Shown piece by piece: positions 1 to 11,050 of a DNA stretch of 64,000 nt. Source of the stretch: Aselliscus stoliczkanus. Its lineage: Eukaryota; Chordata; Mammalia; Chiroptera; Hipposideridae. The stretch is taken from the NCBI GenBank assembly GCA_033961575.1, contig CM066732.1, positions 115,384,687 to 115,448,686 on the forward strand, in the 5' to 3' direction. The translations under genes and the position numbers were made by a program. The number at the start of each line of letters is the position of its first letter. The stretch's first letter is position 1. Under the pieces are notes generated by a model. It saw nothing but the letters and a program-made list of their open reading frames with translations, was not told the origin of the DNA and ran no database searches.

Positions 1-1102
1 TTGTATCCTTTAGAGATACAGACTGATTTAGAGAAGTCAAGGGTAGGGATTGTGAGGGGGACTGGTACAAGTACAATCAACTACTGATGACCAAGATTTT
101 ATAATTGTTGAAACTGGTTCACATGTAATTCTACTCTCGTATGATTTGAAATACTCCACAATGAAAGTTAAAAAAAGAACTTTGACTCACTAATTTGCCA
201 ACTGTTCCAGGAGAAAAGTACATTATTTCAGTTCAACACACTATTCTTAGAAAAAGGAATTTTTTTTTGTTTTAAAAAGTCACAAACCTATATAAAAAAC
301 ATCCATTATAATAGTCGCAGTGAAAATGATTAGTTGTCATAGAAGTTACTTTATTTAAATTAAATAATTAATTAATTTTATTTTATTCTTTTTGAGGGCA
401 GTGTCACTGGCCCTCATATGTGGGACTGAACCACCGTGCCACTCGGCCGGCCCAAAGTTACCTTTTTTTTAATTCCTAAAAGAAATATCACATTTTAGTT
501 TACTCAGCCCATACATGCTATTCATTAAGGAAATATTCAATGCAAAAATACTAAATGAGAACCAGAAGGGCAAACAATCACACCCAAACTATCCTCTTGT
601 TCTTGGGATGTTCTCAACTACTTTATATTTTGTCTAAACATAAAATATTGAGAAAAGAAAAAAAACCTAAGCTTTGATGTTCTATAAATTGAACTATACT
701 ATTTAGAAACAAAAACTGAACTTAGTACCTTTATTTAACCCTAAATTAATGCTATTATTAAATATCAGGACAACAAATTCAATTAAGATTTAAATAGAAA
801 GCTTTCTGGAAATATGTTCTTTCATGTAAACAACTCCTCCCCAACAATGTGAGAATTACATAACAACAAGTTTATAGAAGGGAAAGGCAGTTTAAAAAAT
901 CTGAATTGTAATATCCCTTAATTTCAGATATTAAGAAGTAAATGGAATTTAAGGATCATAAATGCAAAAACATAAAAATGTTTAATTCCTTTTGATTCAC
1001 ATCTACTTCAAATATAAAACTCTAATTCAATTTCTGCCTCTAAATAAATACACTATCTGAAAACATACACCAAACCACAGGAAAAACAATGTCTAATCCT
1101 AC
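1..1102 (-). other. DPP8: DPP8 intron 3 (partial)
   Basis: AT-rich intronic DNA. The only recognisable element is an internally deleted, antisense copy of the window's tRNA-type SINE at about 390-453, ending in the typical CACTCGGCCGGCCC. Confidence 0.7.
375..453 (-). repeat. tRNA-derived SINE fragment (short class), internally deleted
   Basis: Plus-strand reading: GAGGGCAGTGTCACTGGCCCTC, then GTGGGAC joined directly to the end CCACTCGGCCGGCCC. About 35 bp of the tRNA-like middle, including the B box, is missing. Confidence 0.85.
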
Positions 1103-1215
1103 CTGAAAAAGATCCAAAAGAGGCTTCCAAGGGAGCATTAAAACTGCTGCTTTGTTGATGGTTTTGGGAATTTCAGAATAAAACAGTGTATTTTCTCTGT
1201 TCTCACCAGACATAG
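1103..1215 (-). CDS. DPP8: DPP8 exon 3
   Basis: The acceptor is ...CTTATAG and the exon begins CTATGTCTGGTG at 1215. It completes codon 87 (Ala) and encodes 37 further residues ending PLLDLFQ. The donor is CAG|GTAGGA at 1103/1102. The exon is 113 nt long and ends in phase 0. The next DPP8 exon is not between here and the left edge, so it lies outside the window. Confidence 0.95.
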
Positions 1216-4200
1216 CTATAAGAGAAAACAATCATTTTTTTTACCATTTTTAAAAATAGTGATCTACTGCTGTCATAGTAGTATATAATGCCTTCTAGAG
1301 ACTGTGAAATTTTGTACTCAATGGGATCCATAATAAATGTTAACAAGTAGGAGATGCACGTGCCATATGCAATAGGAATTTTCTTCAATAAAACCCAGGC
1401 TTCACAGAAAAATGCTCAGGTTTCATTTTGATATTCAGATCTTAGTCACTGTCAAAACAAACATAAAATTGTTATAATAGCATCTTACAAGTTGGCAACA
1501 GACACATGAGATTCCAAATAAGTGTGCTTGACAACTTCAAACTATTAAATTTCTTCTTTTTCTGAATCACTGAAGTACTTATTTAGAAATACACATAGGT
1601 CTAATTAAATTCTAGTTTTTCTTCATTGTAGATGTCCTACAACTGTAATCACTAATAAGTTTCAAATGAAAGTGTACTCATACTAAAACAACACAGAATC
1701 TGATTTGCCAAAAATCTTTGTCCTTTATTGAAGGAAAGAGGTCTATACTCAGTAGAAACCAGGCCTGTTCTGTGAAATGATGCAATAATTGAATGGGAAG
1801 ATCACAGCAGTGTAGAATTAGCTATATATAAAAGAAAAGTAATAGAAATACACTATGATTTTGAAGATGAGAACCAAAGAAAACTCAAAGTAAAACAAAG
1901 CCCTTCTATCCTGAAAGGCACTAGAAAGATATGGCTTCCAAAAAAGATAGGAGAGAGTTAAGAAAGGAAAAAATAAATCACCCAGTTAGAACAAGAAACT
2001 CTCTCTCATGGTAGAACAGATCCTCAGCCTAGTGTTTCTGATAATGGCAGAGAAGGGAGTTTGTGGAAGGGCATGATGGTAACTTCCATGCTAACTTTTG
2101 CAAAGGCTGGAGATGAGCCCCCCAAAAGCCACATCTTCCTTTATCCCTTTATTTTCCTAAACTTCTTTTAAACCTTTTTTAGTTTGTGTTGCTTTTTGGA
2201 GTAAAAAGTTAGATATCAGACTACATTTACTTCAGCACTTGCTTTTGTCTTAAATCTATTTTGTATATTTCAGTTTCTTTGTTACAGAATTCTTGATTGC
2301 ACTCACTTATCCATACCACTCATTTTACAAAATGTAATCACATCCTCCCTCCTTAAGCATTCTCCTTTTAAGAGCCTTCAGCCCTCAAATATGAAAACAC
2401 CGGTTCTGAACTATCCCTCAAATGAGAGCCATTGCCCACCGTCACTTCAGTTGCCTCTCTTAACTGCTCCTTGTTCCACAATGCCTTCCTTGGCTTCATC
2501 CATGACCAATAAAAATTTCTAAGGCATTCTATGTACATATACACATCAATTCTGTGTAAGCACAAAACAGGCTTTTCCCATGCTTCCCTGATGACATACT
2601 GGTATTAACTGATGTTCAAAGTATAATTAAATTTTTTAAAATAATGGATTTATATGGAGAAAAAATTTAAAATTCAGATGGATATAAAAGACTTGTATAA
2701 AACAAAAGGCATACAACTATCTTGAAAAGCTCAACATTTTAAAGATTATCAATTTTCCTAACTTTATCTATAAATATAATCCTAAACGTGTAACAGTATT
2801 GGGAAGAAGGCACTATACAAGCTAACTTTAATTTCTCACAGAAAAACCAGCAAACGAAAACAGTCAAGAAAAGTATGAAAAAGAGTGATGAAGGGTGACT
2901 AGTGCCATCAAACAGTAAAACATCTAGAGCTATGAAAATAATAGTACCAGTAGCAGCAGCATAGTATTGGCACTTGATTTGACAGATCAAAGGAACAAAA
3001 CAGAACATCCAAAATATATAGATTTAAAAAAATATAATCTTGGAGTTGCAAAAGCCTTTCTAGATGTGATGTAAAATTATTAAACCTCAGGGGAAAATGC
3101 CACAATGGGTTAATTCCCTCATTATACAAAAAAATGCCTTAGGTCAATAAGCAAAACACCAACAGTCCAATAAATAATAGACAATGATTATGAATGGGTC
3201 ACAGAAAAGGAAATACAAATATCTTTTAAATATGTGAAAAGATGCTCAACCTTACTCATAAGAGAAATACAAATTAATACTACAATGAGATATGGGGGAT
3301 GTAATGTACAGCATGGTGACTGTACTTAATAATATTGTGTTGCATATTGGAAAGTTGCTGAGAGTAGATTTTAAAATTTATCATCACAAGAAAAAAAATT
3401 TTTTTGTTACTTATGTAAGGAGACAAAGGTTAACTAGACTCATGTGATCATTTTACAATATATACAAATATTGAATCATTATGTGGTACACCTGAAACTA
3501 ATATGCTATATATCAATTATACCTCAATTAAAAAAATAATAATTTTAAAAAACTACTATGAGAGACTGCTGTTCATTAATCAGGCTGGGAAAGATAAAAA
3601 AAAGTTTGATAACTGAACTATTGGTACAAGTGTGGAGAAATACAGGGGGTGCCAAAAAAACGTATGCACATTTTTACAAAGGAGAAGTATATTAAAATTG
3701 TAATACTGAATGTATTCCGATAACAAAACATGACTACGAGTCACGTTTGACTTCTGCTATTACAAGAGGAGCTCAAATGGTTCCCATCAGCGTCCAGACA
3801 CTTCTGAGTACGGCGAACTACTGCTTGAGCAGCGCTGACCAGTGTCCACTGTATCACACTGTGCATGCCGTTTCCATTTCTTCACACAGCATCATGCGTC
3901 TCAAACTTATCACGAATGCTGCACCTGTTAGGCGTGTTAGAGGTTCTGTTGCATACTCACACCTCCACTGTCGTTGTGGAGGACTTCCACAACGTTCTCA
4001 AATTTCAAATACCACTTCAAAATGATCTCAAGCTCCTCAAACAACAACCGTGCTTCCGCCATTTTCTTTGACTGTCCTGCCTGTCACTTGGTGACACTAT
4101 AGCATTCGTTTGATTAATGCCATCTTTTGAGCAAACATCATACTACACACTGCTACCCTAATGCAATTAAACTTCGAAAAGTTAATACATAGATAACATC

Positions 4201-5427
4201 TCTTAAAAATGTGTATACATTTTTTTGGCACCCCCGGTAGATATTCAGATACAATGCGGATAGGAATATAAACTCTAGAACTTCATTGGAGGGGCAATTT
4301 GGGAATATCGATCAAAATTCAGAATATATGTACCTTTTGTCCCAGCAATTCCACTCTTTGGAATTAGTCCTATAAGTAAATTCAGACATGTACAAACTGA
4401 TCTAATACACTGGTATTTGCTACCTCATCTTTTCTACTAGCAAAATAGAAAAACCTAAATGTCCATTATTAGAGATCTAATTAAGTAAAATATGGCACAA
4501 TTACATAATGAAATACTCTGGATTTTTTTTAAAAAGCATGAATCTGTAATTACTGACCCCTGCAGAGAATATCTCTTTAAAAAATAAACATAAATATAAT
4601 ATATATGTATGTATGTATGTATGTGTGTGTGTATGTGTGTGTGTGTGTGTACATAGGTATAAAGAATTGGGAGGAAGTCCATGTTTAAAAATTTAATAAA
4701 CAAAAAAGTAAATCAGTAGTTTAATATATTTAATTTACACAGACCTTAAATCTGGAGTGAATGGACTCAGGAAGAAGAGGCCAAAAGCAGCCTTGGTTTA
4801 AAAAAATGAAAGCAGTAGCTGTTGAGTGGGAACAAACTAACGGTTGGTTTGTGTTCCTAGTCTGACCATTCCTAAGGAAAGGCATTTTGAACTAGCTTTA
4901 GGAAGAAATAATTTCTTGCATCTTTAACTTTGACTTTGAAACTAAGATTATGATCAATTCATGATTTGTTACCTATAAGTAAAATAAAGTTAATGAGACA
5001 AACTAAAAATAAAAGAGCACCAGAACAGGTTTTTCAAAGCAGTTTTTTCCTTTAATGGAACCATCAGATTCATTTACTTATTCACCAAAATTTGAGTGCC
5101 AATTGATCTAGCCTCTCAGTCTGAATCAAGAAAGCATTTCCTCTCAGAAACCGTGACTTCATACTCACCAAGGAAATAGACTCTGTCCGAATAAGGCCCA
5201 TCTGGATCATTCCTCTTCACAAACATAAAATCATGTGGTGCCTTAGCCATCATATAGCCATGATATTTTCTGGTATCAGCAAGCAGCTTTTTAAGCTGAC
5301 TCCAGGAATATCGCTCAACATAAAACGGCTCCAATTTAGGCCGATCTTGTGATTCAATATTCTCCTCACACTCTGCAGTTTCAAAGATCTCAACACCCAG
5401 CTGTTCTGTTTCCATCGCTGCTGCCAT
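1103..5427 (-). CDS. DPP8: DPP8, dipeptidyl peptidase 8, 5' coding part (codons 1-124, two exons)
   Basis: DPP8 is a cytosolic serine protease of the DPP4/S9B family. It removes X-Pro dipeptides from the N-termini of peptides and, with DPP9, restrains NLRP1/CARD8 inflammasome activation (family knowledge). The two exons join to a reading frame that starts MAAAMETEQLGVEIFET and runs through FYVERYSWSQLKKLL to SGENRENTLFYSEIP and WKPLLDLFQ, which I recognise as the N-terminus of mammalian DPP8. Only the region leading into the beta-propeller is present. The catalytic Ser-Asp-His domain lies beyond the left edge. The ATG at 5427 is chosen because it matches the known N-terminus and sits 11 nt inside exon 2. 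The 86 codons plus 1 nt of exon 2 and 2 nt plus 37 codons of exon 3 join in phase. The promoter is the CpG island at 9290-9990. DPP9 is the nearest relative; the N-terminal sequence and the HACD3 neighbour favour DPP8. Confidence 0.96.
3291..3551 (+). repeat. 5'-truncated L1 3' UTR inserted in the older L1
   Basis: The insert begins tatgggggatgtaatgtac, contains the typical laurasiatherian L1 ending tggtacacctgaaactaat ... tatacctcaatt, and has an A-rich tail. It is flanked by a 12-bp target duplication with one mismatch: actacaatgaga at 3279-3290 and actactatgaga at 3552-3563. Confidence 0.8.
3641..4239 (-). mobile_element. Tc1/mariner-like DNA transposon remnant (non-autonomous)
   Basis: Terminal inverted repeats begin CAGGGGGTGCCAAAAAAA on the left and CCGGGGGTGCCAAAAAAA on the right (read inward). 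Each abuts a TA dinucleotide (3641-3642 and 4238-4239), the mariner-type target duplication. The element is about 595 bp. On the minus strand, starting near 4060, a short frame reads MAEARLLFEELEIILKWYLK and continues FENVVEV. This resembles the N-terminal helix-turn-helix of mariner-type transposases, and stops follow soon after. The element lies inside an old L1. Confidence 0.8.
4603..4654. repeat. (TATG)n/(TG)n microsatellite
   Basis: ATATATGTATG units followed by GTGTGT runs to 4650. It lies near the 3' end of the old L1. Confidence 0.9.
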
Positions 5428-5438
5428 GTTGCATTTTC
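5169..5438 (-). CDS. DPP8: DPP8 exon 2 (first coding exon; coding part 5427-5169)
   Basis: The acceptor is a pyrimidine tract ending in TAG (5441-5439 on the minus strand). The exon starts at 5438 with 11 nt of 5' UTR, then ATG at 5427. The exon ends TTTCCTTG at 5169, followed by the donor GTGAGTAT. It encodes residues 1-86 and the first base of codon 87. Reading through the donor would add only about 17 codons before a stop, so an unspliced product would be a short N-terminal fragment. Confidence 0.95.
5390..5434 (-). other. Short upstream ORF overlapping the DPP8 start codon
   Basis: Exon 2 contains an ATG at 5434, seven bases before the main ATG and in another frame. It reads 14 codons and stops with TGA at 5392-5390, inside the DPP8 coding sequence. 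Its context has A at -3 and C at +4, while the main start (CAACATGG) has A at -3 and G at +4. It could dampen DPP8 initiation. Translation is inference. Confidence 0.5.
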
Positions 5439-6657
5439 CTAGAAAAACAAAGCACATGAAGTTGTTCACATGCCTGCCTTCTCTTATATTAATTAGAATG
5501 ACAGTCTGATAGTGACCTTCATCTCCCAAGAAGGCAAGAAAAAATTTTTCAGCACAGTTGCAATGAAATCTAGTAAGAAAAGTAGTTTCCCCTTTTCTGT
5601 GTTCAGTTTGAAAATGAGATTTCTTTAAAAAAATTTGAGGTCATGTCTATTTCACAGTGACTATAAATCCCTTAGGGAACCTTTATAAAAGGCTCTCCTT
5701 AGGTATCTCTTGCCAAAATTCCTTTTTTCTTTCTCACACTGGAAGGAAACAGGCCATACGCCAGTTGGCTGCTATGCTCCATCCAAAAACATGTCAATAG
5801 TGAAGCTAAATGTGCCAAGGGAGTTCAGTGTTTTTGCACTTAAAAAAAGTGACACATTTAACAAACATGGACTTCTTCAGCTAACAGAAATAATGATGAG
5901 CAATTAGAACAGCAATAAAATTGTTGCAAACAATGTGCTTGTAATAATTTTCCTAGGACACTTACCTAAGATAATATAAATACTGTTTCCTTTTCATTGG
6001 AACTCCAAGCAAGAAAAGACTGAACTGGCTGGTATATTTTTGTCTTCTGTTCTTGCCTAGACACCACTATTTTACGATTACTTGTGATGGTTCTACACTA
6101 TAAGGAATTTATGTGACTATCATTACAGATTATAGGAGTTTTACTCTCATGATTAAATAAGAAAATGTTATCTTCAAATGGCTTTCATTAGTTGAAGTAT
6201 CTGATGCAGAAAACATCTGACATTTGTGCTATTAATATTTTGATAAAAGTCTGGGCCCAATTTACCAGTTCAACCCCCAAAGTGTTAATATTTCATCTAT
6301 TAATGTTTCTTTTCATTTTACAAATCCAGAAGAGGATGTATTTTTTTTTTTTATCTATTGCAATATTTAAATGTAACAGGAGCAAAGTCTCAGAGAAGTG
6401 TTACTGTAAGCGATTGTGTGATGTTCTGACATCCATTGTTTATGACATTGCCAAAAAGAAACAACAGAAATTCTGGGGCCACCTGCTCTTTTTGAAGTAA
6501 AAAATGTCAAAAATTTGTGGACTTGCCAGATTGCATTTATGCAATCAATTTCACTAATCATTAACTACTTCTAAAACAACAATCAATACATGGCTGAGTG
6601 TGTAATATGATTTCTTTTTTTTTTTTTTTTATGATGCCTTTTTTAAAGTTCGATATG

Positions 6658-6766
6658 GGTTAAGTGCTGGCTTGGGAAGCCAGCGGCTCCGGTTCGGTCC
6701 CACATATGAGAGCCAGTGACACTGCCCTCAAAAAAAAAAAAAAAAATAAAATAAAATAAAATAAAA
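6658..6766 (+). repeat. 5'-truncated tRNA-derived SINE (short class) with target duplication
   Basis: It starts inside the tRNA head (gggttaagtgctggcttggg), keeps most of the B box (ggttcggtccc) and ends CACTGCCCTC followed by an A run and TAAAA repeats. A perfect 14-bp duplication, taaagttcgatatg, flanks it at 6644-6657 and 6767-6780. Confidence 0.93.
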
Positions 6767-7426
6767 TAAAGTTCGATATGACAGGTTAACAGAAGTTCAT
6801 AGTAAGAAATACCAACCATAAAGAAAAAGTAATTAGCAAGTGTGAGTTGTGAATTAGTCCATCAGGCACGCATTATGACACATTATGACACATAAAATGA
6901 ACTGTGTGGTCAGGATATTGTGTCTTTTTTCATGCTACAATGAACTGTACTAACATTTTCAATGTAATAGTAGCAAAAGCAGCCAGAAAAGCCATTTGAA
7001 AGTTTTATCAGGTATACAACTTATAATATTATCACAACTGGGCATTTATTACCAATGATTAAAACCCAAACAGCTCAACAAAGAAAAAGTCATTTAGCTC
7101 CACTTGTACTCAGCGCACTGATACCAAGTGGCAGTACATGGCAGTGGCAGTTGTTTGCCCACCTAAAAGCTAACGGCCTACTTTATATTAACCAGTCAAT
7201 GGATCTAGTTTTATTTCTAATGGAGTGAGAGACAAGTGAGAGAAGCAGTTACACAAATGGGTTCCTTTTTCTCAACTCCTTTTGTGTTAAATTTGGAATT
7301 TCATCTCCAGTAGGGCTCGGGGATAGAACAGGGAGTTAAGCAGAGTTCTGTCTTCTTATGCCCAGCTTCTTGAGTTATCAACTGGATTGACATCTCTCCT
7401 ATGTAAAACATTGCATTAGCTTGCAC

Positions 7427-7496
7427 TTAACACATTTTTTGCGGGAAACGAGTAAACTCGTCATATAGCTTTTTATGCCCGCTTACAAAGTGTTAA
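7427..7496. mobile_element. Miniature piggyBac-like element (62 bp between TTAA sites)
   Basis: TTAA at 7427-7430 and 7493-7496 brackets an imperfect palindrome. The right end read inward is CACTTTGTAAGCGGGCATAA and the left end is CACATTTTTTGCGGGAAACG. The centre contains cgagtaaactcg. TTAA target duplication plus inverted ends is the piggyBac signature. Family assignment is inference. Confidence 0.6.
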
Positions 7497-9289
7497 GCAA
7501 ACTTATTTGGTATTCCTAAATTTTACTAGGTCCCTGGACTATTTCTCAGTCTTTCTACACACACACACAAACACACAAATTTTACAGTTCAGATGACACT
7601 ATTTGTTTCTGGTAAATGTATAGCCTGCATTTCCTAGGATAGACCTGATATTTAATTTTAGTAAGTGATTTAATGTCCAGATTTTCATAACCTTATATTC
7701 AAACACATTCTCAAAATACGTAAGCTGAGTTTTCTAATTTCAGAAATTAAAAAATAGGGTTAGCATATAGTCTCAACACAGAGCACTGCCCCACCTACCT
7801 CTTCACTTAGGCCCTTCCCTGATGCCTACCTGATTGTATTTTCATCTGCTCAGATCTCTTCCACATTCAAAGAGATCTTTTTCAAGTGACTCAACTTCAA
7901 GCATAGATGCTTCTGCTCATCCTGCTCTCTTCTCACAGAAGTCTTTTCTCACCATCCAATCCTGTTCACCAGGATAATAAAATAAGATATAAGGCTGTTG
8001 ATCATTATTAAAATTAATCATATGTGGCCAAAGATTAAATTTAGAAAGTCACAAATAGTACTTAAAACTGGTACAGAAATAGTCTTTTTGGTTAACATAT
8101 AATGCTTATTTTGTACCTGCATTTTAGATTAAAATTTTATTTCAGAAATGTATAGCCCAATTTATTTAAAAGAATATCCTAATAATAGTGTAAATCCTGA
8201 CATCCAGACATACATTAAAAGGGAAATTATGGAAAAACTTTAAAAAGTATAAAAGGCATATAGATGTGAGGTTACTCACTGGTTACTGCAAATCCTCAAA
8301 AACAACAGATGATTAACAAAATTTATTTCTATGTGCGTGGTACCGTTCCTTTTTTACATAATACATTTGCATATTTTACATAAGACATATTGAGCTGGTT
8401 GGAGACAAAATAGACTCAGTAGACTAACCAATAATAATTATAGATCAGGCCATTTTTGTGTAAAGGGAACCAACTTGCATTCAATAATTGAAAACTTTCA
8501 CAAGCATGTACTATGCATTTTAAATGCATTCCACTTATTGTTCTTTCCTTCCTAGGTACACTCCGAAAATAACTAAGGCAACTTTTCTGGAAAAGGCAAC
8601 GTTAAGATTGTTGAAATTCTGGCTTAATAAAAATTTTTTTATTTTATTATAAAAAAGGAGGATCTGTGATGAAACCTGTAGCTTTGTCATCAGTTTTAAT
8701 TTTGGGTTCTCCTAGCCCAAGCAGGTGATGACAGAGATGTGGTGAGAAAAGCTCAATAGTAAACGGAAGGAAGATGGTGAAGGTATGCTGGTACCACAAC
8801 AAATGTACAAAGGTATGGAGACACCTTCCCATGGACTAAGCCCCTCAGTCAGGACTCTTACACGTGGACCCACTGTAATGGCATATCTTAACTTTTCATC
8901 CAAGGGCCAAAGAAATAGTCATCCACATATGCTCCCCAAGCCTCATGGACGCCTGGCTACGTCACTCTTCAGGGTGCACAGCTAGTTAAGTTCATTATCA
9001 GAGAGTGGGCCAAGCTCTTGCAAGCTACGACGTGCAAAGAGGAAAGGTGTAGCAAGCAGACAATGTCCAGAAGAGGGTTTTTTTTGGGGGGAGGGGGCGG
9101 AGATAAGTCATAGAAGTCTTAGGAGAAAAGTGAGGAAAGATTTAAAGAAGGAAAGTATCTATGATGTCCCGGGTCCGTGCAAAAGAATGAAAGGGGGTCG
9201 GGGGGGGGCAAGGAGGGAATGGACTTGAGTGCATCAATCAAACGAAAAGAAACCCAGTGGGGAAACCAGAACGATCTCAGTGCAAATCT

Positions 9290-9990
9290 GATCTGCCACC
9301 GTCGCGCTTTGGGCCAATCCCTCCGCCTCTATGGGCTTCCAGACCCGGCTCCCAGCCCCAGCGCGGCTCCAGTAAGGTAACGGACGCGGCGGTCCGGGGC
9401 CAGCCCCGTGCGCTCCCGGGGGTCCCAGGGAACGTTGGCGGGCTCGGCATTTCAGAGCCTGCGCTTCCTCTTCCGGCGAGCGGGGCCCCACTGCCGGCTC
9501 CGGCCCGCAAAGCGGGCACACCGCGAGGACGCCAGGGGCGGCCCCTCCGCGGGGCGCGCGGGGCGCGCGGGGCGCACGGGGCCCGGGGTGGGCTGGGGCC
9601 CAGGCCTCGCGGGCGACGAGGAAGCAGAGGGGGCGGATACTGCACCTTCCCCGCCCCGGCCCCGCCCGGACCGTCCCGGCGCGCGCTACGACGCGGGCCT
9701 GCGCCGCTTCATGCCGCGCCGCCTCCACTCCCGACCCGGCTGCAGCGGCTTCCTCGGCGACGGCGCCACGGGCCACCCAGGCGGCGAGCACAGCGCTTAA
9801 AAGCTACGGCGGCGGCGGCCACGGCGGCGGGGGCTCCGGAACTTCCGGCTCCGGGCGGCCTGGACTCCGACCAGAGACGACGCAGTGGGGCCAAGCAAAG
9901 CGCTGCTCGCGGCGTGGCGGGGTCCGTTGCGACACTGCCTTCCAGTGGCCGGAGGAGCGAACCAGGCGCGGGAAGGAGACTGGGCGGGAG
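9290..9990 (-). promoter_or_regulatory. DPP8: CpG-island promoter of DPP8 (untranslated exon 1 region)
   Basis: About 700 bp of very GC- and CpG-rich DNA rises sharply from AT-rich flanks. It lies 4 kb upstream of the first DPP8 coding exon, where DPP8's noncoding first exon is expected. Two CCGGAAG ETS-family core sites read on the minus strand, at 9848-9842 and 9476-9470. There is no TATA box. At 9545-9575 a roughly 10-bp GC unit is repeated about three times (GGGGCGCGC units). I cannot fix the transcription start or the exon 1 donor from sequence alone. Long open frames here are a by-product of the GC content. Confidence 0.8.
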
Positions 9991-10914
9991 GGTGGGACTG
10001 AGATGAAATACAGAAAAGGGGCAAACGGCTTGCTGGAAGTTAAGGGACGAATTGTATGCAGCGTGTTTCTGCTCTATAGATTTGCATTCAACAAATATAT
10101 ATGGAGTGCCTGCTCTGTGCCTGGCTGAATTGCAGGCGCTGAGAGCGGAGCAAGGAGCGAGCCAGTCCAAAAATCTCCCTGCCCCGTAGTGGAGACGACG
10201 TAGCGAGGAAAGAGACGAGGGCCCTGGGGACCCGCTGAGTGTCTCATTGTTATAGTGCAAAGAAACCTGAACTCAGAATCAGAAAGCTTGGTTCTAGTAA
10301 CTAATTAGTGATCTGCAGCAGATCTCTCAATCTCTTTGAACCATGGTTTCTTTATCTGTAAAAGAGATATAACAACACGTCACTTCGTTGCAATTAAGGA
10401 AAATCATGTGTGTCCCTCTAACACATGAAGATGGAGAAACGGGGGCCCAGGGCAGAGAAGTGGGTGCCTTGCTATAATCAGAACCAGAGGCAGGACTCTT
10501 GACCTGCCCTTTCCTAGTCTACACCATAGATTGGTTGAGAGAGAAAGGGACCCTGGGGAGATGACTGGTGAAATGGTAGGTGTAAAACAAACAGTGGAAA
10601 AGCGGGGCCTGCCCTATTTCTATTATTACAAGGAACCATGGTGTCAGAGGTGTATGTCATTAGGACTTATTATAATAGCACTAATAAAAGATTCATTTGG
10701 GGGCTCTGTTCCCCTCCTCAGTATGTAATTATTCACGCTGAGGTTAAATAAGTCTTCACTCAGGCTTTTTAAAGTTGAGCTCCCCTAAAAGAAAGGTATA
10801 GTCATTTTTCACGGGGACTCCTGTGTGAATTTTCTGCACATGAAAGTAGATTTTAAAGCTTTGAATGTAAGTGTATTTACTAACAAAATAGAATGGAAAG
10901 TCTTGCACTTCATT

Positions 10915-11050
10915 CGTCCAACAAGTGTTTATTGAATCTCTGCCATGTACCTTCCACTGTTCTAGGCACTGGGGCTACAATAGTGACCAAAGTAGGCAAA
11001 ACCCCTGTCTTTGTGCAGTTTACATTCTAATAAGGAGGGACAGACTTCCC
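10915..11050 (-). repeat. L2 LINE 3' end, antisense
   Basis: The plus strand reads caacaagtgtttattgaatc ... gttctaggcactggggctac ... cagtttacattctaataagg. This is the reverse complement of the L2 3' terminus. Confidence 0.8.

Larger units (their letters stand above)
3120..4530 (+). repeat. Old L1 (L1M-type) 3' portion, interrupted twice
   Basis: L1 ORF2-tail-like sequence (gaaaagatgctcaacctta ... ttaatactacaatgaga) stops at 3290. It resumes at 3564 (gactgctgttcattaatcag...) and again after 4239 (gatattcagatacaatg ... gtcccagcaattccactct). The gaps are exactly the younger L1 insertion and the mariner-like element. The copy is diverged and has no useful open frame. Confidence 0.75.
1216..5168 (-). 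other. DPP8: DPP8 intron 2
   Basis: It holds a nest of repeats described separately: old L1 (about 3120-3290, 3564-3640, 4240-4530), a younger L1 3' end (3291-3551), a mariner-like element (3641-4239) and a TG-rich microsatellite (4603-4654). I see nothing identifiable in 1216-3100 or 4660-5168. Confidence 0.7.
5439..9289 (-). other. DPP8: DPP8 intron 1
   Basis: It contains a truncated SINE (6644-6780) and a 62-bp TTAA-flanked palindromic element (7427-7496), listed separately. A G-rich stretch at about 9079-9104 and another at 9191-9210 (long G runs) lie just downstream of the promoter island and could form G-quadruplexes. I see no coding sequence. Confidence 0.65.

Noticed and set aside
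3747..4071. Open frames on the plus strand in the mariner-like element
   Set aside because: They are opposite to the transposase-like strand and show no similarity to a protein.
9234..10260. Several long open frames on both strands (up to 249 codons)
   Set aside because: They lie in a CpG island, where stop codons are rare by composition. The predicted proteins are Pro/Arg/Gly/Ala-rich with no recognisable domain, and no splice signals support them.
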